This document shows, piece after piece, positions 43,203 to 51,628 of a DNA stretch of 64,000 nucleotides. Source of the DNA: Aliidiomarina sp. B3213. Its GTDB lineage: Bacteria; Pseudomonadota; Gammaproteobacteria; Enterobacterales; Alteromonadaceae. The DNA lies in contig NZ_QMKJ01000001.1 of NCBI RefSeq assembly GCF_003290085.1, forward strand, positions 372,001-436,000. Direction: 5' to 3'. The position numbers were made by a program, and so were the translations under genes. The notes under the pieces are model-generated. The model made no database searches. It was not told the origin of the DNA and was given only the letters and a program-made list of their open reading frames with translations. The stretch's first letter is position 1; each line of letters opens with the position of its first letter.

Positions 43203-45050
43203 CTAGATGTTTTTGGCTATAAGATTTGCTTTCAATAGACCACCTTTAGTAAATAACTTAGCGGAGAATTTAGGATTCCTTCTAGCTTTGTACGCATCTA
43301 GGATTTTTTTCAAACCACCAGCTTCTAATAGGGATATGTTGACTTCAGTATCCATTTCCGCTGCTTCCACAAAATCCTGAGAGAAAGATGGAGCCACAAT
43401 AAGCACCTGAGCAACCCTTTTGCCTAAGCTTTCACACCGGTTAACATATGCTTTAACTTGTCTCGATGTTGTTGAGTACTTAGCAAAATCGCCATTTTTG
43501 CAGGTTTTAGCCTCTCCAATTATTACGTCGTCCTCGCTAAGTGAAATAATTATGTCTGCTTTATCTTTCGCTGTATTTATACTTCGTCTTACATCTTCAT
43601 CGATGTCTAAACCGAGTTGTTCAAAGATACTTTTAGTAACCTCCTCAAATTTCAAACCGATTTCTGACTCGGTAATACTAATATTTTGTTCTCGAAGGAG
43701 GTTCACATCTCGTTGTGCCAAAGCTTCATAATTGTCGATGAGCTTGTCATTCGCGTTTGCAAACGCTTCTAAAATATTCTGACGCAGATTGCCTCGTTTT
43801 TTCGCTCCCATACTTTCGATAATAGTTTTCACTTCATCGTTAGTTAACATATACAAGATATCATGAGGAGTAATGCTTAGAGCTCTTAATGTTTCAACGT
43901 CAATTTCTTGATTGTCTTCAACTTCAAAATTACTTCTAACAAGTTTAGGAAGATCTTTGAAGTGTGTTTCTAGTTGTGCGTACATTTCTTTGTATCCAGA
44001 CGCACTCAGAGCGCTAAACTCTCGATCTGTTGAATTGTTAAGAGAGTCAACTATCAATTGAATTCGATCGTCCAAAGTTGTTCCTATTTTGTCTAAATCG
44101 ATATTCAGATCTTCGATTAGTGTTTTAAGTCTTTCTTTTTTATTGGTTAAATTACTGTCATCGCCATGTAAGTCTTCCGATAATATTTGCTTTAGAGAAA
44201 CTCCCATTCCGAGTATGTTATCTATCTTATCTTTACGCTCTACACCTCGAATTTTGCGGTCATGGGCCTTAAGTATGTTAGAAAGTTCTGGGTCTGAAAA
44301 CGTCCTGAGAATGCGTTGGAAGTGTTTTGTAGATACGTCTTTGCCTTGAATGTTATTGAGAATTTGTACTAATTCATCGGGAACGAAGACTATTTGAGTT
44401 TTTCTACTGAGAAAAAGTATGCCAAGCTCACGAAGATTATTAAGTGCATCTTGAACACCATTTTTTGGGATTGGGTTTATTAGATGTTCTATTGCAGCCT
44501 GTTCATCGCTCCCGATATCGAGCTTTTTGGCTAATAAATTCAAGATGCCGCGTTCATCATCTGTTATTTTTGCGTCGCGATTATTTCGCTGATCGTTTAA
44601 GTAGGCTTCTCTAACACAAGAGTAATAGATGTCATATTCTTTAACTCGTGGGTCTATGTCAGAGGTTTGGTCAATACTTTTTAATGACGTTCCCAATTCT
44701 TTGGCGTGCTTGTTGATGAGCTTCCACTCTCTATCATATAAGGTTTCTATCCATGAAAGTCTTGCTATGCAGTTTCCATCTCTACTGAGAATGTTTGTTA
44801 ACAGCGTTGCTTGAGTTCCAAGAAGGGCTAATTGCTCTTTTATTTCTCTCTCAAAATTAGACGAGACAAGATTAAAGAGTTGTGTAATTTCGACACTCGA
44901 CGCGTTCTTAATTTGCCCATCGATCTTGTTAACGCGACTGGCCAATGCCTTATCATCAGCCATCACATCAGTGCACATTCTGTCAATTACATTAATAAAT
45001 TTAGATTTTTCTACCTGATTGACTAACCCTAAAATTCCGCCAAGCTTCAT
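43203..45050 (-). CDS. solitary PD-(D/E)xK nuclease-like protein of unknown role
   Basis: A 615-residue protein. The ATG at 45050 has a GGAG site; the longer frame (45116) has none. The last 130 residues form a restriction-endonuclease-like domain: FEEVTKSIFEQLG, then KADIII with D499, VIIGEAKTC with E513 and K515 (the D...ExK catalytic pattern), then a Q-containing helix (SRQVKAYVNRC) and AQVLIVAPSF, as in Mrr-like enzymes. The first 480 residues are helical and largely unknown. Residues about 205-245 look like a winged helix, and two stretches (ELSNILKAHDRKIRGVERKDKI and EVKTIIESMGAKKRGNLRQNI) resemble SAP-type DNA-binding motifs. Base composition looks AT-richer than its neighbours. It is not linked to a methyltransferase. 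Defence or DNA repair is possible. Confidence 0.75.
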   Translation of the reverse strand: MKLGGILGLVNQVEKSKFINVIDRMCTDVMADDKALASRVNKIDGQIKNASSVEITQLFNLVSSNFEREIKEQLALLGTQATLLTNILSRDGNCIARLSWIETLYDREWKLINKHAKELGTSLKSIDQTSDIDPRVKEYDIYYSCVREAYLNDQRNNRDAKITDDERGILNLLAKKLDIGSDEQAAIEHLINPIPKNGVQDALNNLRELGILFLSRKTQIVFVPDELVQILNNIQGKDVSTKHFQRILRTFSDPELSNILKAHDRKIRGVERKDKIDNILGMGVSLKQILSEDLHGDDSNLTNKKERLKTLIEDLNIDLDKIGTTLDDRIQLIVDSLNNSTDREFSALSASGYKEMYAQLETHFKDLPKLVRSNFEVEDNQEIDVETLRALSITPHDILYMLTNDEVKTIIESMGAKKRGNLRQNILEAFANANDKLIDNYEALAQRDVNLLREQNISITESEIGLKFEEVTKSIFEQLGLDIDEDVRRSINTAKDKADIIISLSEDDVIIGEAKTCKNGDFAKYSTTSRQVKAYVNRCESLGKRVAQVLIVAPSFSQDFVEAAEMDTEVNISLLEAGGLKKILDAYKARRNPKFSAKLFTKGGLLKANLIAKNI

Positions 45051-45155
45051 AACAACTCCATGTTTACTATTAATTGATAATAAACTTACCGTATAGAAGC
45101 ATCTTATAATGGTCAATAGGTTAAATAATAAACAAATGACTAGGCAGAGGCAGAC

Positions 45156-46037
45156 TTATTTAACCTTTCTCCCTCTATGCTCCAACCATTGCATGACAGC
45201 AACCATGCTGAACTCTCGTTCGTCTTCTTTTCGTATAATTGCGGCTAATGGCTGTTCCATTGGTATTTGTGTGCATTCTTGATTGTTCTGTAGCTGATAA
45301 ACGTGAGGAACAAGCACGCACTGGTTTTGTTGTGCGGCAATAGCTTGTGCCATTTGTGTAGTTTGTGCCACGTTCTGTTTGCCTGTGGTTACTCCTGTGC
45401 TGCGATATAGGCCGGTGGGTAGAGTTTGGTGGCTTATATGTACCAACTCGTTATCGGTATCGCTTTCCGTGTCGTCTGTTGCTGCATGGTTATGCTGTAC
45501 TAGGTTGAATTGACCATTTTGGATAGTGGTGCAGATTAAGCTTTTTAAGCTGCTTTGTCCGAACGCTAGGATTACGTCAACTTCGTTGTGTAACAGTTTT
45601 TGTGCGAAGAACTCTTCGTTTTGTCTGTCCATGTATTCAGGCACCTGTGCAAAAGCAAGGGTAATGTGGGGAAACAGCTGCTGAAACTCCGGAAGTAGGG
45701 GCGCTAACCAGTGGGTGTAAAGTTCGTGGCTTATACCTACGGTAATTTGCCGCTCGGACTGTTCGCCTTCTCGCATAGCATGTGTGACAATACGCTCTAG
45801 TTGTCTGAATATACGGCTAAGCTCTGGTGCTAAGGCTTCACCTGATGGCGTTAGGGCATGAACTTTATTGTCTCGATGAATAAGTTTCACACCCACTTGC
45901 TCTTCTAGAGTGGTGAGTTGTCGGCTTACTGCCGATTGCGTTACGCCTAATATCGCGGCGGCGCGCTTTAGGCTTTTAGTGCGAGAAACGGTTTCAAATA
46001 CGCGTAGGGCGTTCAGTGACGGAAAGTTCTTTTTCAT
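45156..46037 (-). CDS. LysR-family transcriptional regulator
   Basis: A 293-residue LysR-type regulator. The N-terminal winged helix-turn-helix (LNALRVFETVSRTKSLKRAAAILGVTQSAVSRQLTTLEEQVGVKLIHR) is complete. The effector domain follows but is partly odd, with an acidic insert (DDTESDTDNEL) near residue 195 and Gln-rich segments. It is divergent from a LysE-family exporter gene across 130 bases, the standard layout for an LysR that controls its neighbouring amino-acid exporter. The effector is unknown. Two copies of a CTAGGTT..TTTTTG element lie in the gap. Confidence 0.93.
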   Translation of the reverse strand: MKKNFPSLNALRVFETVSRTKSLKRAAAILGVTQSAVSRQLTTLEEQVGVKLIHRDNKVHALTPSGEALAPELSRIFRQLERIVTHAMREGEQSERQITVGISHELYTHWLAPLLPEFQQLFPHITLAFAQVPEYMDRQNEEFFAQKLLHNEVDVILAFGQSSLKSLICTTIQNGQFNLVQHNHAATDDTESDTDNELVHISHQTLPTGLYRSTGVTTGKQNVAQTTQMAQAIAAQQNQCVLVPHVYQLQNNQECTQIPMEQPLAAIIRKEDEREFSMVAVMQWLEHRGRKVK

Positions 46038-46084
46038 GCTTAACCTTTATTTTGACCTGAAACCATATTTTATAAAAAGTGATT

Positions 46085-46126
46085 CTAGGTTTACTTTTTG
46101 TAAAGTTAATACTAGGTTCGTTTTTG
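46085..46126. promoter_or_regulatory. direct-repeat candidate operator in the LysR/LysE gap
   Basis: Two direct repeats, CTAGGTTTACTTTTTG at 46085 and CTAGGTTCGTTTTTG at 46112, spaced 27 bases start to start. They sit between the divergent genes, where a LysR protein would bind. No perfect T-N11-A palindrome was identified, so this is only a candidate. Confidence 0.4.
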
Positions 46127-46167
46127 CATAAAAACAAGTATAAAACTTAGCACAGTAGAGATAATTA

Positions 46168-46821
46168 ATGTTTTGGGAATCGCCTTATTTTCAAGAGTTT
46201 TTAACGATTGCGGTACTTCACTTTCTTGCGGTAGCAAGCCCTGGACCAGACTTCGCTGTGGTGTCGCGCTATGCAGTTCGCTACGGTGCGGGAATTGGAT
46301 TTTGGGTAAGCTTAGGCGTAGGACTTGGCATTTTAGTTCACGTCACTTATTCAATTCTGGGATTGTCTTTAATTATTCATGAAACTCCGTGGTTATATAA
46401 ACTGCTGAATGTAGCGGCGGCAGGTTATTTCTTGTGGCTTGCTTATCATTTACTGCAGTCGAAACCTGAGCCAGTTGCAGCACAGGACAGCGCCCAGCCA
46501 CAAATACCTACCCAAACGATTAAGCGCCGCAAGGCATTATGGACTGGGTTTTTAACCAATGGCTTGAATGTAAAAGCCACAATGTTTTTCTTAGCTTTAT
46601 TTACTTCGGTGATTGCTGTGACCACACCTACACAGGTAAAAGTGGGTTACGGAATGTATTTAGCGTTAGCGACTTTCGCATGGTTTGCCTTGCTTTCAGT
46701 ATTACTTGGGCGAACACGGTTAAGGTTCTGGCTATTAAAACATGGTTATTGGTTCGACCGTTTGATGGGGCTATTGCTTGGGTTATTAGGTCTTAAGTTT
46801 TTGTTCGAGCTTTGGGTGTAA
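46168..46821 (+). CDS. LysE/RhtB-family amino-acid exporter
   Basis: A 217-residue inner-membrane transporter with about six helices. The family N-terminal motif FLAVASPGPDFAVVSRYAVRYG is clear, followed by LGILVHVTYSILG, LWLAYHLLQSKP, FLTNGLNVKATMFFLALFTSV and the C-terminal GLLLGLLGLKFL. LysE/RhtB proteins export amino acids such as lysine, arginine, threonine or homoserine lactones; the substrate here cannot be told. A Gln/Pro-rich cytosolic loop (residues about 95-115) is present. Regulation by the divergent LysR protein is likely. Confidence 0.93.
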   Translation: MFWESPYFQEFLTIAVLHFLAVASPGPDFAVVSRYAVRYGAGIGFWVSLGVGLGILVHVTYSILGLSLIIHETPWLYKLLNVAAAGYFLWLAYHLLQSKPEPVAAQDSAQPQIPTQTIKRRKALWTGFLTNGLNVKATMFFLALFTSVIAVTTPTQVKVGYGMYLALATFAWFALLSVLLGRTRLRFWLLKHGYWFDRLMGLLLGLLGLKFLFELWV

Positions 46822-46903
46822 GCAAAGAATTGTTGTAAATTCGACACCGAAAAACCTTAATTCGCTGTTATAATCTAGCCGTAATTTAGAATTGGGATAG
46901 CAC

Positions 46904-47782
46904 ATGCAGTTATTTGTGAATGATCTTACCGTAATGGACTTCTCTTATTTATGTGAGGAGCGCGGTATTGTTGGTGAAAGTTGGATTGTTGATATCGTTT
47001 TGGACGGCTCTTTGAACGACCAGTCTATGGTGTTAGATTTTGGGCGCGTGAAAAAGCAAATCAAACGTATTGTCGATGACGCACTCGACCACAAACTACT
47101 TGTGCCAGCTGCCAATAATAAGGTTGAAGTAACGGCAGATCAGAATTCCGAGCATTACTGGGTAGACTTCAAAAGAGAACAGGGCAGTATTCATTTGTAT
47201 TGCCCACCCGACGCGTTCGCGTTTGTAGACGACGAAACCATAACGAAAGAGTCTGCTATTGATTATTTACGTGCTGTGATTAAAAAAGAGCTGCCCAACA
47301 ACGTTGAAGCCATTTCTCTCAATCTCCGTGATGAGGATATCTCTGGTGTGTTTTACCACTACACCCATGGATTAAAGAAGCATGACGGCAATTGCCAGAG
47401 AATAGCCCACGGACATCGCTCTACGATTCAAATTTTTGTAGACGGTATGCGTTCTCCGCGGCTTGAGCATGAGTGGGCCAAACGTTGGGAAGACATTTAC
47501 GTAGGTTCGCAAGAAGATGTGGTTTCTCCGGAGCAAATGCAATTGTCTGAAACCGCAAAAAAACAGGTTTCTGATGTACACGTTTGTTATAGCTACATTG
47601 CAGAGCAAGGTAAATTTGAACTTGTTGTACCTACTAAGCACAATGAAATTATTCCAACAGACTCTACTGTAGAGTGCATTGCTGAGTATATTGCTAAAGA
47701 ATTGAAATCACAGGATCCCAATGCCGACATTAAGGTAGTTGCATTTGAAGGCGTGGGCAAAGGAGCTATAGGTTATGCGTAA
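46904..47782 (+). CDS. two-domain PTPS/QueD-like (6-carboxytetrahydropterin synthase family) protein
   Basis: A 292-residue protein built of two tunnel-fold domains, where QueD/PTPS enzymes (about 120-145 residues) have one. QueD makes 6-carboxytetrahydropterin for queuosine. In the C-terminal domain the zinc site and catalytic Cys are intact (THGL with H155, C164, and HGH with H169 and H171), but the LDH motif after the HGH strand is absent. In the N-terminal domain the zinc site is lost (the HGH position reads VGES) while the LDH motif is kept (ALDHKLL, D62-H63), as is VLDFGRVK. The catalytic parts are thus complementary. It overlaps the M23 peptidase gene by 8 bases. Whether it makes queuosine or another pterin is unknown. 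Confidence 0.8.
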   Translation: MQLFVNDLTVMDFSYLCEERGIVGESWIVDIVLDGSLNDQSMVLDFGRVKKQIKRIVDDALDHKLLVPAANNKVEVTADQNSEHYWVDFKREQGSIHLYCPPDAFAFVDDETITKESAIDYLRAVIKKELPNNVEAISLNLRDEDISGVFYHYTHGLKKHDGNCQRIAHGHRSTIQIFVDGMRSPRLEHEWAKRWEDIYVGSQEDVVSPEQMQLSETAKKQVSDVHVCYSYIAEQGKFELVVPTKHNEIIPTDSTVECIAEYIAKELKSQDPNADIKVVAFEGVGKGAIGYA

Positions 47783-48599
47783 ATTGCTTATTGCGTTGTC
47801 TTTATTGAGCTGCACATGGGTAAGTACAAGTGCTTTAGCGGAAGTGCCAGAGCCGTCTTTGCGGGGTGAGTTTACTCAGGGTGGGATAATTGTAGGGAAA
47901 ACCACGGAAGGGGCTCAGGTAACCCTAGACGGAGAGCCTTTGAAAGTAAGCAGAAATGGCGACTTTGTGTTTGGCTTTGGCCGCGACGTAACCGGCTCAG
48001 CAACGCTTTCTGTAACTTACGCGAATGGAGACAGTTGGGAAGAAACTTTCTCGATTAGCGAGCGCGAGTTCGATATTCAACGCATCGATGGATTGCCTTC
48101 TCGTGTCGTCACGCCAGATCCAGAAGTTGTCGCTGAAATTCGCCAAAACAGTGCTGAAGTATGGGAAGCAAGACAACCTAGAACTGACTTTACCTATTTT
48201 GCCAGTAACTTTATTTGGCCAGCAGAAGGACCCATTTCAGGCGTTTACGGCAGTCAGCGCGTGCTCAATGGTGAACCACGAACTCCGCATTATGGTGTTG
48301 ATGTTGCTGCGCCTACTGGTACGCCTGTAGTTGCACCGGCTAATGGTGTTGTAACTTTAGCGCATAAAACCATGGTGCTTTCCGGTGGAACTTTAATTAT
48401 TGACCATGGACATGGTGTTTTCTCTTCGTTCTTGCACTTAAACGACATTCATGTGGAAGTCGGTGACTACGTTGAGCAAGGCGCGCAAGTAGGTGAAATA
48501 GGGGAAACGGGCCGCGCGACTGGCCCGCATCTAGATTGGCGAATTAACTGGGGCAATGAGCGTTTAGACCCTGAGTTTCTTGTGCCTGCACGCCGTTAA
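47775..48599 (+). CDS. M23 (LytM-type) peptidase, exported
   Basis: A 274-residue exported protein with signal peptide (LLIALSLLSCTWVSTSALA), an N-terminal all-beta region (GEFTQGGIIVGKTTEGAQVTLDG and onward) and a LytM domain. The zinc ligands expected in M23 are HxxxD, seen in HYGVDVAAPTG, and HxH, which here reads GPHLDW, so the second His is replaced by Asp. This replacement also occurs in a gammaproteobacterial subfamily, as I recall it, so activity is not excluded. It starts 8 bases before the end of the PTPS-like gene, a coupling of a cytosolic and an exported product. It likely cleaves peptidoglycan or serves as a divisome-type regulator. Confidence 0.9.
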   Translation: MRKLLIALSLLSCTWVSTSALAEVPEPSLRGEFTQGGIIVGKTTEGAQVTLDGEPLKVSRNGDFVFGFGRDVTGSATLSVTYANGDSWEETFSISEREFDIQRIDGLPSRVVTPDPEVVAEIRQNSAEVWEARQPRTDFTYFASNFIWPAEGPISGVYGSQRVLNGEPRTPHYGVDVAAPTGTPVVAPANGVVTLAHKTMVLSGGTLIIDHGHGVFSSFLHLNDIHVEVGDYVEQGAQVGEIGETGRATGPHLDWRINWGNERLDPEFLVPARR

Positions 48600-48609
48600 T
48601 CCACTAAAG

Positions 48610-50382
48610 TTATAGTTTTTTCCAAGGAAGGGCTGACTCGAGCGCACACGACAATACATAAGTGTCTTGTGGCGGTGCTTCCCATTCAACCTCTGCATTG
48701 AGCAACGTGTGATCGCGAAAATAATGAATGCGCGTGCTCTGTCCTGGGCTAAATCTTTGTAACGCTAATTGCCATTGCTTCGCTGTGGCTTTCAGTCCAT
48801 CTATGGCAATCACTACGTCTTTCGCGCTGACCCCAGCTTTGGCTGCCGGACTGTCTTCTAATACTCTAACCACTTCTAACCCCGCAGAAGTTTCTTTTAG
48901 CGCCGCACCAAAATAGGTTGTTGCACTATCCATCTCAGCAGTAGGTAGCAGTGTTAGCGGGTGACTAGCTACTTGCGAAACCTGAACGCCATGCTTTTCG
49001 AGTAACTCTTGAATTGGCGGTGTTGTTGGTTGAGTGACCAACAATTTAATTTCATCCGCTAGCTCCCTCGAGCCAAGCTCTGCAATAGCGTTGAGGATCT
49101 TGTCGAAAGTGGTTCCTTTCGCCGTTCTACCGTGCTGTTCCCATAAGTTTTGCAGGAGTTGATCAATGGAAAATCCTATTTCCATGAGCTTCAAGTCGAG
49201 GTAGCACGCAAGAACAGCGCCTTTAGCATAGTAACTGCTAATGGCATTCGGGGCGTTTTCATTCTGCTGATAAAACGTCGTCCAAGCCATTAAGCTGGAC
49301 TCTTCAAGTGACTGACGAGTATGGCCGACGCCTTTTAATCCACGGCTTAGGGTTTTCGCTAATAGCTTTAAGTATTGATTTACGTCGATAACGCCAGAAC
49401 GGTACAGCATTAAATCGTCGAAATAAGAGGTAACGCCCTCAAACCACCATAACTCGTTTGTGTAGCTCTCTGAATCAAGCTGGTAAGGAATAAAGCTTTC
49501 TGGCTTCAAGCGTTTAATATTCCAGTTATGAAAGTATTCGTGGCTACAAAGGCTTAGAAAATCTAAATAGCTTTCTTTGGGAGTATCTTTATTGCCACAC
49601 TCTAGAGTTTCGCGAGGGCACATTAATGCGGTGCTACTACGGTGCTCTAAGCCACCAAAGCCATTTTCAGTAACAATGGTAAGAAAGTCATAACGACTGA
49701 AGTCTGGGCTTTCTCCCCACAATTTATGTTGTGCGCTGCATATCGTTGTTAAGTCTTTGGCTAATGCTTCTTGATTGGCGTAATGTTTACCCACTAAAAC
49801 CAGCCTGTGTGGGATATCATTCACTTGAAAAGGAATCTTGGTAAGCTCGCCAAACAACATAGGGTGGTCAATTAACGCGTCATAATTTTCAGCTTCGAAT
49901 AAACCGAAACCTCGGTGATCAACATTAACCGTTGGTAAAGTTGTAGCAACCTCCCAGCTACCGAGTCGGCTACTTGCAGGCGTTGTTACCTCTAGTGAAA
50001 CATTCTCGTTTGACTGCCCCAGAACTTCCATACACAGGCTGGTGCCGTTAGCAAAACCGTAGGTAAAGTCTAAATAGGCTGCCCGAATAGAAGCGTCGAA
50101 GGCATATACAAGATACGTAACCTCTATTGGATCTGCACATGGTTCGATTAGCCAGGTACTTTTATCGGAGCGTGTGTAGCCGAGCGTCTTTGTGTCGCTA
50201 TTCGCCTCAAAGGTGACTATGTTTTTCGCGAAGTCTCGTATCATATAGCTTCCTGGAATCCATGCAGGCAAGCGAAGTGCTTGGCCCGATGGGTTAGGGC
50301 GGTTGATACGCAGGGTAACCTTAAAATAATGATGCTCAGGTGAGGCTAATTCAACTTTATAATGTATAGGTGTTGCAGTCAT
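48610..50382 (-). CDS. M61 family peptidase with PDZ domain
   Basis: A 590-residue metallopeptidase of the M61 (glycyl aminopeptidase-like) family. The N-terminal beta domain (HYKVELASPEHHYFKVTLRI) is followed by the catalytic HExxH site HEYFHNWN with the third ligand in the WWFEGVTSYFDDL segment, and a C-terminal PDZ domain (GLEVVRVLEDSPAAKAGVSAKDVVIAIDG). No signal peptide is seen, so a cytosolic location is expected. The ATG at 50382 is favoured, but a GTG three codons upstream is possible and neither has a clear ribosome binding site. It is convergent with the M23 gene and divergent from the sensor kinase. Confidence 0.92.
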   Translation of the reverse strand: MTATPIHYKVELASPEHHYFKVTLRINRPNPSGQALRLPAWIPGSYMIRDFAKNIVTFEANSDTKTLGYTRSDKSTWLIEPCADPIEVTYLVYAFDASIRAAYLDFTYGFANGTSLCMEVLGQSNENVSLEVTTPASSRLGSWEVATTLPTVNVDHRGFGLFEAENYDALIDHPMLFGELTKIPFQVNDIPHRLVLVGKHYANQEALAKDLTTICSAQHKLWGESPDFSRYDFLTIVTENGFGGLEHRSSTALMCPRETLECGNKDTPKESYLDFLSLCSHEYFHNWNIKRLKPESFIPYQLDSESYTNELWWFEGVTSYFDDLMLYRSGVIDVNQYLKLLAKTLSRGLKGVGHTRQSLEESSLMAWTTFYQQNENAPNAISSYYAKGAVLACYLDLKLMEIGFSIDQLLQNLWEQHGRTAKGTTFDKILNAIAELGSRELADEIKLLVTQPTTPPIQELLEKHGVQVSQVASHPLTLLPTAEMDSATTYFGAALKETSAGLEVVRVLEDSPAAKAGVSAKDVVIAIDGLKATAKQWQLALQRFSPGQSTRIHYFRDHTLLNAEVEWEAPPQDTYVLSCALESALPWKKL

Positions 50383-50551
50383 ACGTGTCACTTTAGAAGG
50401 CTCGAGTGAGTAAGTTTATAGAGTAAGCAGGTTACCACAGACCATTTACCGATAGCAGCTGCGACAGAATGTTCTGCTGGCTAGATTAATGGTCTAGGTG
50501 AGAACGGAATTATCCGTTAAAATTGTTAAAAAATTGTTTTAGGTAAGTATT

Positions 50552-51628
50552 GTGAATTGGCGAGCGCTTTTAGAGCAAAGAAATAAAATGTTTTGGGCAC
50601 TGCAAATAGCCGGGTGGTCTGGTTTTGCAGTGGTGCAATACATTGGCTCTTTAGTGCAAGAAATGCGTAGCATTTTCGTAGTTATCATTCTTCTCGGTGC
50701 TTATGCTGGGTTCTTGTTAACTATTCCTCTGCGTTACGTTTACCAACGTATTTGGAACTCGTCACCTATTATTCTTATCGCGGTTGTTCTTGTCGGCTCC
50801 TATGCTGCGGCTGCGTTGTGGGCGGTTATAGATAACGCCACGCACTGGGAAATCTATAAGTTTGGTTACCGCCCGAGAAACTGGCTGTTTTATTTCCAGC
50901 ACTCGGTAGCCAAGTTCTACATTATTCTGTGCTGGAGCGGTTTATACTTCGTGATTAAGTACTACCAGCTTCTGCAAGACGAAAAACAAAAAGCGTTAAC
51001 TGCAACGTCGATGGCGCACCAGTCGCAACTAAAAATGTTGCGGTACCAGTTAAATCCACATTTCCTATTTAACACGCTAAACGCTATTTCTACTCTTATT
51101 TTGGTCAATGAGAATAAATCGGCTAACCAAATGGTGTCGAAACTCAGTGAGTTTCTGCGGTTTTCATTGGATAACGAACCGATTAAACGCATTACGTTAG
51201 ACAAAGAAATAGACGCTTTAATGCTGTATTTAGACATTGAGAAAGCACGGTTTACTGACCGCCTTAACGTACAACTCGATATCACCGAAGAAGCTAGAAA
51301 AGGTTTAGTGCCGAGCCTTTTACTACAGCCGCTCATTGAAAACTCGATTAAATATGCTGTGGCTAAGCTTGAAGACGGCGGAAACATTGATATCTCGGCT
51401 TACGTAGAGGCGGGCATGTTGAACATAAAGATCGAAGACAATGGACCAGAACCATTTTCTGCAGCAGATCAAAAACGTAAAAAGCGTGAAGGCGTAGGTT
51501 TAAAAAACACAGAAGAGCGCTTGCGAGCCTTGTATGGAAAACAATACTCATTTACTCTTGAGGCTAATCAACCGTCGGGTTGTATTGTGACAATTTCAAT
51601 ACCATGGCAGCCAACTGAGAAAGCATGA
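50552..51628 (+). CDS. LytS/YehU-type sensor histidine kinase
   Basis: A 358-residue inner-membrane kinase. About four transmembrane helices in the first 140 residues are followed by a His_kinase (PF06580) dimerisation region with the phospho-acceptor in QLNPHFLFNTLNAIS (near residue 170) and a GHKL ATPase domain (LIENSIKYAVAK, IKIEDNGPEP, GVGLKNTEERL). The start is GTG with an AGGTAAG site 5 bases upstream. Its stop overlaps the start of the response-regulator gene by 4 bases, so both are co-translated. The signal is unknown. Confidence 0.93.
   Translation: MNWRALLEQRNKMFWALQIAGWSGFAVVQYIGSLVQEMRSIFVVIILLGAYAGFLLTIPLRYVYQRIWNSSPIILIAVVLVGSYAAAALWAVIDNATHWEIYKFGYRPRNWLFYFQHSVAKFYIILCWSGLYFVIKYYQLLQDEKQKALTATSMAHQSQLKMLRYQLNPHFLFNTLNAISTLILVNENKSANQMVSKLSEFLRFSLDNEPIKRITLDKEIDALMLYLDIEKARFTDRLNVQLDITEEARKGLVPSLLLQPLIENSIKYAVAKLEDGGNIDISAYVEAGMLNIKIEDNGPEPFSAADQKRKKREGVGLKNTEERLRALYGKQYSFTLEANQPSGCIVTISIPWQPTEKA

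Noticed and set aside
43203-45050. A complete restriction-modification system
   Set aside because: No methyltransferase or specificity gene is adjacent; only the nuclease-like protein is present.
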